Positions 14,879-21,736 of a stretch of DNA of 24,827 bases are shown here, in pieces. The notes beneath the pieces were generated by a model. It had not been told where the DNA came from. It saw nothing but the letters and a program-made list of their open reading frames with translations, and searched no databases. The DNA is taken from the NCBI GenBank assembly GCA_007123395.1, contig SKLD01000191.1, positions 1 through 24,827 of the forward strand, read 5' to 3'. Numbering within the stretch: position 1 is the stretch's first letter; each line of letters opens with the position of its first letter. This DNA comes from Opitutales bacterium. Lineage in GTDB: Bacteria; Verrucomicrobiota; Verrucomicrobiia; Opitutales; Oceanipulchritudinaceae. A program made the translations under genes and the position numbers.

Positions 14879-16021
14879 ATGGACAAAGCTTTCACCCTTC
14901 TCGCGGAGGACACGGACACAAAGGCGCGGCGCGGGCGTGTGCATACGGCGCGCGGCGACATCGAAACGCCCGTCTTCATGCCCGTCGGCACACAGGCCAC
15001 AGTGAAAGGCCTGCAACCGCGCGACCTCAAGGCCGTCGGCACGCAGATCCTCCTCGGCAACACCTACCACCTGAATCTGCGCCCGGGGCCGCGCCTCATC
15101 CGCAAACTCGGCGGTCTCCACGCCTTTATGGGCTGGGACCGCCCGATCCTGACGGACAGCGGGGGATTCCAGGCCTTCAGTCTCGCGCAACTGCGGCGCA
15201 TGGACGATACCGGGGTGCGCTTCCGCTCCCACCTCGACGGAAGCGAGGTGTTTCTCGGCCCGCGCGAGGTCATGGATATCCAGCGCGACCTCGGCTCGGA
15301 TATCGCGATGGTGCTGGACCAATGTCCGCCCGCCGGGTGTCCGCGCGGGGAGGCGGAGGAAGCGGTGCGCCGCTCCGTGACGTGGGCGCAGATGAGCCTC
15401 GAGCACGCCACCGCCTCCGGTTTTCTCTCCGGCCACCAGGTTTTCGCCATTGTGCAGGGCGGACGTTTCGAAGATTTGCGGCGTGAGTGTGCACAAGCAC
15501 TCGCGCAAATGGACTTCCCCGGATACGCCATCGGCGGTGTGAGCGTGGGCGAGAGTGAAGAAGAGATGATGCCGCAAGTGGAAACCGCCGCGGCGTGTCT
15601 GCCAGATGGCAAAGCCCGTTATGTCATGGGTGTGGGAACCCCGCCGCAGCTCTTGCGCATGGTTGGATACGGCGCGGACATGTTCGACTGTGTCATGCCC
15701 ACCCGCGAGGCGCGCCACGGCGTGGCTTTCACGCCTCACGGAAAGATCAATCTCAAAAACCACCGCTTCCGCGAAGATCCGCGCCCGCTCGTCGAAGGGT
15801 TGGATAACCCGGTTTGCGCACAGTTTTCCCGCGCCTACCTTCGTCATTTGGTCATGGCGGGGGAAATTCTCGGCGCCGTCCTTCTCAGTGTTCATAACGT
15901 CCACTTTTATCTACATCTAATGGAGGAAGCCCGCGCGCACATCGAACAAGGCGACTTCGCGACGTGGAGCCGGGCGTGGATCGAACGCTACAATGCCGGC
16001 GACCCCGACCGCCCATCGTGA
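14879..16021 (+). CDS. tgt: tRNA-guanine transglycosylase with degenerate zinc site
   Basis: 380 residues, normal length. Tgt exchanges guanine 34 of certain tRNAs for the queuosine precursor preQ1. Visible motifs: TDSGGFQAFS with the base-binding Asp93, VLDQCPP, FAIVQGG, GGVSVGE, GVGTP, and MFDCVMPTREARHG with nucleophile Asp270. In standard enzymes CxCxxC plus a distant His bind structural zinc. Here the segment before SRAYLRHL reads GLDNPVC: the first two cysteines are replaced by Leu308 and Asn310, while Cys313 and His339 remain. The rest of the C-terminal domain (EILGAVLLSVHN) is intact, so the gene is not obviously decaying. The ATG at 14879 gives the usual N-terminus. It stands alone; no queA, yajC or secDF follows as in many genomes. 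Confidence 0.94.
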   Translation: MDKAFTLLAEDTDTKARRGRVHTARGDIETPVFMPVGTQATVKGLQPRDLKAVGTQILLGNTYHLNLRPGPRLIRKLGGLHAFMGWDRPILTDSGGFQAFSLAQLRRMDDTGVRFRSHLDGSEVFLGPREVMDIQRDLGSDIAMVLDQCPPAGCPRGEAEEAVRRSVTWAQMSLEHATASGFLSGHQVFAIVQGGRFEDLRRECAQALAQMDFPGYAIGGVSVGESEEEMMPQVETAAACLPDGKARYVMGVGTPPQLLRMVGYGADMFDCVMPTREARHGVAFTPHGKINLKNHRFREDPRPLVEGLDNPVCAQFSRAYLRHLVMAGEILGAVLLSVHNVHFYLHLMEEARAHIEQGDFATWSRAWIERYNAGDPDRPS

Positions 16022-16339
16022 GAATGATGCCGCGCGGTCAAACCGTCATGGCGCATGGATGAGACCGGGCCACCGTGCGGGCGCGGCACGCCTTAGCCTA
16101 CGGTGATCCTTCACCGCCTTCGCAGCGAATGACGTCAGTGTGCGGAACGCCGATTTAGGGAAATGCGACCTCATTTTACACCGACCGCATGCGCATTCTT
16201 CTTTTCTTCCACATTCCACTGTGGCGAAGCACCCTCGGCACTACATTTTCCAACGAATTCGCCAAAACCATACACTCAAAGCTTGCATTATAGTCCAGAA
16301 GGCGTTCGTTTTCACTTTGTTAACATCTGAAGCATAAAT
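16022..16339 (+). promoter_or_regulatory. Intergenic region, AT-rich, upstream of the coiled-coil gene
   Basis: 318 bases without a credible gene. A perfect hairpin CGGTGA/TCACCG (16101-16116, 4-base loop) may mark the end of tgt mRNA but lacks a T run. CCACA/TGTGG (16209-16224) follows a pyrimidine tract. Composition becomes AT-rich towards the next gene, with a possible -10 TATAGT (16289-16294, no good -35) and an 8-base palindrome TGTTAACA (16318-16325) 14 bases before the start codon, which could be an operator. A 65-codon open frame here shows no protein-like character. Confidence 0.35.
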
Positions 16340-16753
16340 ATGATCACAGACCTCACCGAAGAGCTGAAAGAGCTCGAAAAAAAAGAAGCACGCCTCGCGA
16401 AGGAAAAAGAAAAGCTCCAAGCGAAAATTAAAGAGAGCAAGGAGGAGGATAAGAAGCTCGACGAACTCCTCAAAAAGAGCGGCTACGCCACGCCGCGCGC
16501 CTTGATCAAAGCACTTATGAACAAGTTTAACATCCGCTCCGTCACGCGCACGGGTGCGGCCGGGAAGACCCCTTCCAAGGCATCTTCCGCCACCGGCAAG
16601 CGCAAGCGTACGAAAATGACTCCGGAGCTGCGTGACGCGATCAAGAAGGAACTCAAGGCGGGGGCCTCGAAGAACTCGCTCCGCTACAGCTATGACATCA
16701 GCTATGCGGTCATCACCAAAGTCGCCGACGGCGCCTACGACAAGCTGAAGTAG
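16340..16753 (+). CDS. Small basic protein: N-terminal coiled coil, C-terminal putative helix-turn-helix
   Basis: 137 residues; I do not recognise a named family. Residues 1-45 are almost all Lys, Glu, Leu and Asp with heptad-like spacing (LTEELKELEKKEARLAKEKEK), a likely oligomerising coiled coil. Then come a short helix (TPRALIKALMNKFNI), a Ser/Lys/Thr-rich basic linker (about 68-92) and a C-terminal segment MTPELRDAIKKELKAG... resembling Hin/resolvase-type helix-turn-helix: helix, GAS turn, helix. This coiled coil-linker-DNA-binding layout recalls H-NS-like nucleoid proteins, without sequence similarity that I can claim. It is a single-gene unit with its own AT-rich upstream region and a strong terminator. 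The Shine-Dalgarno is weak. The architecture is visible; DNA binding is inferred. Confidence 0.75.
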   Translation: MITDLTEELKELEKKEARLAKEKEKLQAKIKESKEEDKKLDELLKKSGYATPRALIKALMNKFNIRSVTRTGAAGKTPSKASSATGKRKRTKMTPELRDAIKKELKAGASKNSLRYSYDISYAVITKVADGAYDKLK

Positions 16754-16773
16754 ACTTTACGTTCCGCCACTCC

Positions 16774-16802
16774 AAAAGCCCGCCCGCCCGGCGGGCTTTT
16801 TT
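16774..16802 (+). terminator. Strong intrinsic terminator
   Basis: An 11-bp perfect stem AAAAGCCCGCC/GGCGGGCTTTT with a 5-base loop and six T in total, 21 bases after the stop of the coiled-coil gene. A further hairpin GGGCGG/CCGCCC (16810-16825) lies between it and secA. Confidence 0.92.
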
Positions 16803-16879
16803 CGTTTCCGGGCGGATTTCCGCCCAAGCTTGCCATGGCGGGGGGAATGCCCTTGGGTGGGGGGTTTGCATATCGCGTG

Positions 16880-19800
16880 ATGTTTCAGAAGATTCTCAAA
16901 AGACTTTCCGGGAGCCACTACCGCCGCTTTTACAAGAAGGCACGGCCCCTCGTACAGCGTATCAACGAAATCGAGGCGTCCTACCAGAGCCTGTCCGACG
17001 AGGCGTTGCGGGCGAAGACGGAGGAGTTCCGCGCGCGCTTCCAAAAGGGCGAAACTCTCGACGACCTCCTGCCCGAGGCCTTCGCGGTGGCGAAAAACGC
17101 GGCGCGGCGCCTTTGCGGGCAGGAGATCGAGTATGTCGGCACGAAGGACGTGTGGAACATGGTGCATTACGACGTCCAGTTGCTCGGCGGCATGGCCCTG
17201 CACCAGAACATGATCGCGGAAATGGCCACCGGCGAGGGCAAGACCCTCGTCGCCACCCTGCCCCTCTACCTCAACGCGATTGCCGGGCGGGGGGCGCAAC
17301 TCGTCACAGTCAACGAGTACCTCGCCCAGCGCGACGCCGAATGGATGGGGCACCTCTATTCTTTTCTCGGCCTCAGCGTGGGGGTGATCAAAAACATGCA
17401 GCCGCCCGACGAGAAGCGGGAAGCCTACAATAAGGACATCACCTACGGCACGGCGAGCGAGTTCGGCTTCGACTACCTGCGCGACAATGGCATGGCGACG
17501 ACGCGCGAACAGCAAGTGCAGCGGGACCACTTTTTCTGTATCATCGACGAAGTCGACTCTATCCTGATCGACGAGGCGCGCACGCCGCTGATCATTTCCG
17601 GGCCGGTGCAGAGCGACCGCGAAGCGCCCTACATGGAACTAAAGCCTCTCATCGAGCGCCTCGTACGCAAGCAGACCCAGTTGTGCAACCGGCTCATCTC
17701 GGAAGCAAGGGCGGAGCTTGAAAAAGGCGAAGAGCAGGTAAAGTCGGAGCGCGAAGAGGCCGAGAAACGCCTCAAGGAAATCGTCCGGATCGAAAAGGAA
17801 AACAAAGACCGCGCCAAGCGCGGCGAGGAGCCCCTGCCCGTGCCGGAGGAGCCGCACGACAACGATCCCTATACCCTCATGTGGCAGGTTAAGCAGGGCA
17901 TGCCGAAGAACAAAATTCTTCTGCGGCTTCTCGAAGAGGGTCCTATCCGCAAGGCCTTCGACGCCTTCGATCTGGAGATGGCAGGCGACTTCAACAAAAA
18001 CCGCCGCTACGCCCTCAAGGAGGAACTCTATTTCACCCTCGATGAAAAGCAGCGAAGCAGCGACCTCACCGAAAAAGGCCGCGAGTTCCTCCGCCCGGAC
18101 AATCCCGACGCCTTTGTTCTGCCCGATCTACCCACGCGCTACATGGAGATCGACGCGCGCGACGAGCTAGACCCCAAGGAAAAGGCCAAAGCCAAGGCCG
18201 ATGCCCAGAGCGAGTTCGAGCACACGAGCGAGGAAATCCACTGCATCAGCCAGCTCCTGCGCGCCTACAGCCTCTACGAGCGCGACGTTGAATACGTCGT
18301 GCAGGAGGGCAAGGTGATGATCGTCGACGAAAACACGGGCCGCGTCATGCCGGGGCGGCGTTGGTCCGACGGGCTCCACCAAGCGGTCGAAGCCAAGGAG
18401 AATGTCAAGATTGAGAAGGAGTCCAAGACCTACGCCACGATCACGCTGCAGAACTACTTCCGCCTCTACGAGAAACTGGCGGGCATGACGGGCACGGCCG
18501 AGACCGAGGCTAACGAATTCAAGGACATCTACAAGCTGTCCGTCATGGTCATCCCGACGAACAAGCCGTGCATCCGTATCGACAACAACGACGTCATTTA
18601 CAAGACGCGGCGTGAGAAGTACAACGCCGTCGTTGGCGAAATCGAGGATGCGCAGAAACGCGGTCAGCCGTGCCTCGTCGGCACGGTGTCGGTCGACGCC
18701 TCCGAACTCCTCGGGCGCATGCTGCGCCGCAAGAACATCACTCACAGCGTCCTCAACGCCAAGTTCCACGCCCAGGAAGCCGAGATTGTGGCGCGCGCGG
18801 GACAGCGAGGGGCCGTCACCATCGCCACCAACATGGCGGGCCGCGGCACCGACATCAAACTCGGCGAGGGCGTCGCCGACGCCGGCGGGCTTTACGTCAT
18901 CGGTACTGAGCGCCATACCTCGCGCCGGATCGACCGCCAGTTGCGCGGCCGCTGCGCGCGGCAGGGCGACCCCGGGGTGACACGCTTTTTCCTCTCCCTT
19001 GAGGACGAACTCATGCGCCTCTACAGCCAAGGCAGCGCGGGCAAGCTCCTCGAAAGCTCCTTCGAGGAAGGCGAGCCGCTCGAACACCGCTGGCTCAATC
19101 CCATGATCGAACGGGCACAGAAGACCGTCGAGCAGCATCACTACTCGATCCGCCGCCGGCTCCTGCAGTACGACGACGTCGGCTCGAAGCAGCGCGAAGT
19201 CATTTACGGTCTGCGCAACGACGCCATCACCACCGAAGACCCGAGCGAGATCATCTTCGAGCTGATCGCCGAGGAGGTTGATGCCAAGGTCGATGAATTT
19301 AACGTCGGGCGCGACACCGAGGACAACGAGGAAGAGAAGAACTTCGCCTCGTGGGCGGGGCAGACCTTCCCTATCATCCTCAAGACGGAGGAAATCCAGG
19401 GCAAGAGCGCCGATGAAGCCGCCGAACTCGTTCTCGCCAAAGTCCGTGAAGCCTATCGCATGAAGCAGGAGGCGGAGGAACCCGAAGCTCTCAAACGCCT
19501 CGAACGTTTCGTCGTCATCAGCTGCATCGACCGCAACTACCAAGGCCTCCTCACCGAGATGGAAGACCTGCGCCAAAGCGTCGGCCTGCGCGGCTACGGG
19601 CAGAAGGATCCGCTCGTCGAATACAAGAACGAAGCTTACGCCTATTTCGAGCAGATGATGACGCAGGTGCGTTCCGAAATCTGCACAAGCATTTTCCGCA
19701 GCGTGACAAATCTGCGGGCCTTCGACCAACTCATGGCGCGCATGCACAGTCGCGCGCGCACCTCCGGCCCGTCCGATCCCGACGGCGACCAAGGTGCCGC

Positions 19801-20011
19801 CGCTCCTGTTGGCGCGGGCGTCGGTGCCGCCGCGCGCGGCGGCCGTGACATCAGACTGCCCAAGATCGAGCGCAAGCCCGTGCAAGTGGAAAACGAGCCC
19901 AAGCGCAACGAAACCGTCACCATCCAACGCGACGGCAAGACCGAGAGCATGAAGTGGAAAAAGGCCGAGAAACTCGTGAAGGAGCAGGGCTGGCAACTCG
20001 TCCGGAAATAG
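16880..20011 (+). CDS. secA: Preprotein translocase ATPase SecA
   Basis: 1043 residues from the ATG at 16880, where the family N-terminus FQKILKRLSGS begins; no clear Shine-Dalgarno. SecA drives secretory proteins through SecYEG using ATP. Walker A is MATGEGKT (115-122), Walker B DEVD (223-226) followed by SILIDEARTPLIISG. A long charged insertion (about residues 245-430) enlarges the preprotein cross-linking domain, as in Bacteroidetes-, Chlamydia- and Verrucomicrobia-type SecA. Motor 2 shows NMAGRGTDIKLGEG near residue 650 and QLRGRCARQGDPG. The C-terminus has a low-complexity Gly/Ala stretch and a lysine-rich tail ending in EQGWQLVRK; the CxCxSG zinc motif that binds SecB is absent. lnt begins inside its last 58 bases. 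Confidence 0.97.
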   Translation: MFQKILKRLSGSHYRRFYKKARPLVQRINEIEASYQSLSDEALRAKTEEFRARFQKGETLDDLLPEAFAVAKNAARRLCGQEIEYVGTKDVWNMVHYDVQLLGGMALHQNMIAEMATGEGKTLVATLPLYLNAIAGRGAQLVTVNEYLAQRDAEWMGHLYSFLGLSVGVIKNMQPPDEKREAYNKDITYGTASEFGFDYLRDNGMATTREQQVQRDHFFCIIDEVDSILIDEARTPLIISGPVQSDREAPYMELKPLIERLVRKQTQLCNRLISEARAELEKGEEQVKSEREEAEKRLKEIVRIEKENKDRAKRGEEPLPVPEEPHDNDPYTLMWQVKQGMPKNKILLRLLEEGPIRKAFDAFDLEMAGDFNKNRRYALKEELYFTLDEKQRSSDLTEKGREFLRPDNPDAFVLPDLPTRYMEIDARDELDPKEKAKAKADAQSEFEHTSEEIHCISQLLRAYSLYERDVEYVVQEGKVMIVDENTGRVMPGRRWSDGLHQAVEAKENVKIEKESKTYATITLQNYFRLYEKLAGMTGTAETEANEFKDIYKLSVMVIPTNKPCIRIDNNDVIYKTRREKYNAVVGEIEDAQKRGQPCLVGTVSVDASELLGRMLRRKNITHSVLNAKFHAQEAEIVARAGQRGAVTIATNMAGRGTDIKLGEGVADAGGLYVIGTERHTSRRIDRQLRGRCARQGDPGVTRFFLSLEDELMRLYSQGSAGKLLESSFEEGEPLEHRWLNPMIERAQKTVEQHHYSIRRRLLQYDDVGSKQREVIYGLRNDAITTEDPSEIIFELIAEEVDAKVDEFNVGRDTEDNEEEKNFASWAGQTFPIILKTEEIQGKSADEAAELVLAKVREAYRMKQEAEEPEALKRLERFVVISCIDRNYQGLLTEMEDLRQSVGLRGYGQKDPLVEYKNEAYAYFEQMMTQVRSEICTSIFRSVTNLRAFDQLMARMHSRARTSGPSDPDGDQGAAAPVGAGVGAAARGGRDIRLPKIERKPVQVENEPKRNETVTIQRDGKTESMKWKKAEKLVKEQGWQLVRK

Positions 20012-21681
20012 CCGACGGCCCGCGCGGCCCGGCCGCGGCATGGCCGCCGTGGACACGGCCCCTCGCCGCCGCGGCGACGGCGGCACTCTCCGCTGTCGCC
20101 CTCTTTGCCGCCTTTCCGCCATGGGATGTCGCCGAGGCCGCCTATATATGGGCGATCCCGCTCATCGTCTGGATCCTCGTTTTCCAACCGCGCTACCGCG
20201 AAGTCGCGCTCGTGGCCTTCGGGTGCGGTTGGGCGGCGTGGTTTGCCCTTATCATCTGGCTGCGCCATTTCGCCGTCGAGGCGGGGGTGGCAGGCGGCGT
20301 CTTTATCGGATGGTCCGTAACGCTCCTTCTCAGTGCCATCCTCGCGCTGTTCCTCGTCGTATGGGCACTCGCCCTGCGCTGGGTATTTGTCCGCACATGG
20401 GGATTGCCCAAGGGCCGCCGCGTCCTCGCCCTCCTCGGGCTCGCCGGGTTGTGGGTCGTCCTCGAGTGGGTACGTTCGTGGATCCTCACGGGATTCCCCT
20501 GGCTGCCGCTCGCCGCGAGCCAATGGCAGCGCCCGCTCCTCCTGCAACCCGCTTCTGTCACCGGGGCGTGGGGCGTCTCCTTCCTACTTATCTTTTTCAA
20601 TTTCGCCATCGTCTTCTACGTCGTGCAACTGCTCACGCAGCGACGCGGCACATGGTACACCCGCTTCAATCCGGAGTTCTACACAGCGATGACCCTTCTC
20701 GCGCTCTCCGTTTTCGGCGGTCTCCGTCTCGGCGGGGAGCGCGGGCGCGGAGAGCCGGTCTTCGAGGCGGCCTTCATCCAGCCCTACGCCCGCCCCTCGG
20801 AGAAGTGGGACCGCGACTACACGCAGCAAGTGCTCGACGACCTTGCCCGCGTTTCTCAATTGGGTCTTTACCTCGGCGCGGATGTCATCGTATGGCCCGA
20901 GGCCCCTACCCCCTTTCCCGTCTACGGCGATCCGCACATGCGCGCGTGGGTAGAGGACCTCGTCGACCTTCTCGACCGCCCTCTTCTCATGGGCAACATC
21001 GCCGTCGTGGGCGACCGCACCGATCCCGACGCGCGTTGGTACAACGCCGTCTTTGTCGCCCAACCGGAGCGCGGATTACGCCCGCGCTTCTACGCCAAGC
21101 GACGCCTCGTGCCCTTCGGTGAATACGTGCCCTTCACACGGTTCCTTCCCTTCCTCGACAAAGTCGTGCCCCTGCCCGGTTCCTTCCACCCCGGCGAAGG
21201 CGCCCAGCTCGTTCCCCTTGAAGTGAGTGACGCCGTCTACCGCGTCGGTTCGCTTATCTGCTTCGAGGACATCTTTCCCGGGCTCGCGCGCGAGTCCGTG
21301 CGCGCGGGGGCGGATTTCCTCTTCGTCGCCACCAACAACACATGGTTCCGCGAAGAGGCCGGCGCCTACCAGCACGCCGCCCACTCTGTCCTCCGCGCCG
21401 TCGAAACGCGCCGCCCCGTGCTTCGTGTCGGCAACGCCGGATGGAGCGGATGGATCGACGAATTCGGCGGCATCCGCCACGTCGTCACCGGGCCCGGCGG
21501 CACGATCTACTTTCAAGGCACGCAGAGCGCGCCCTTCGCCATCAACCCCTACCAAGCGGGAAAGCTGACCCCTTACGTCCGCTTCGGGGACTGGTTTGTC
21601 GCACTCTCTGCCCTCCTCGGCCTCGGTGCCTACGGCGCGCTCCGGAATCGCCCGCCCGGATGGCCGCGGCGTGAGAGCTGA
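19954..21681 (+). CDS. lnt: Apolipoprotein N-acyltransferase
   Basis: 575 residues. Lnt adds the third acyl chain to outer-membrane lipoproteins in the inner membrane. About seven hydrophobic segments (residues 35-275) precede a nitrilase-fold domain with the complete catalytic triad: Glu316 in VWPEAP, Lys382 in YAKRRLVPFGEY and Cys436 in SLICFED; a last membrane segment closes the protein. The start is the GTG at 19954 in a different frame within the secA end; GAGAG precedes it. No ATG, GTG or TTG lies between it and the first membrane segment, so the overlap is probably real, though a rare start codon downstream of the secA stop cannot be excluded. Confidence 0.94.
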   Translation: MEKGRETREGAGLATRPEIADGPRGPAAAWPPWTRPLAAAATAALSAVALFAAFPPWDVAEAAYIWAIPLIVWILVFQPRYREVALVAFGCGWAAWFALIIWLRHFAVEAGVAGGVFIGWSVTLLLSAILALFLVVWALALRWVFVRTWGLPKGRRVLALLGLAGLWVVLEWVRSWILTGFPWLPLAASQWQRPLLLQPASVTGAWGVSFLLIFFNFAIVFYVVQLLTQRRGTWYTRFNPEFYTAMTLLALSVFGGLRLGGERGRGEPVFEAAFIQPYARPSEKWDRDYTQQVLDDLARVSQLGLYLGADVIVWPEAPTPFPVYGDPHMRAWVEDLVDLLDRPLLMGNIAVVGDRTDPDARWYNAVFVAQPERGLRPRFYAKRRLVPFGEYVPFTRFLPFLDKVVPLPGSFHPGEGAQLVPLEVSDAVYRVGSLICFEDIFPGLARESVRAGADFLFVATNNTWFREEAGAYQHAAHSVLRAVETRRPVLRVGNAGWSGWIDEFGGIRHVVTGPGGTIYFQGTQSAPFAINPYQAGKLTPYVRFGDWFVALSALLGLGAYGALRNRPPGWPRRES

Positions 21682-21693
21682 CCGATGACATCC

Positions 21694-21715
21694 GTCCGTC
21701 CCGGTCACTACGGAC
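21694..21715. terminator. Weak hairpin between convergent lnt and receptor gene
   Basis: GTCCGT/ACGGAC with a 10-base loop sits in the 55-base gap between the two stops. There is no T run on either side, so a terminator role is tentative. Confidence 0.3.
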
Positions 21716-21736
21716 TGTTGACGAAAGGGCTCTGCC

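Noticed and set aside
14750..15904. 384-codon minus-strand frame
   Set aside because: Opposite tgt, which carries all the catalytic motifs.
16140..16337. 65-codon open frame upstream of the coiled-coil gene
   Set aside because: No Shine-Dalgarno, His/Phe-rich random-looking translation, and it runs through the likely promoter of the next gene.
16022..16339. tRNA or small RNA gene between tgt and the coiled-coil gene
   Set aside because: Short hairpins exist but no cloverleaf, no T-loop GTTCRA pattern and no terminator matching an independent RNA.
18167..20122. 651-codon open frame on the minus strand
   Set aside because: Entirely opposite secA; valine/leucine/aspartate-rich translation with no recognisable motif.
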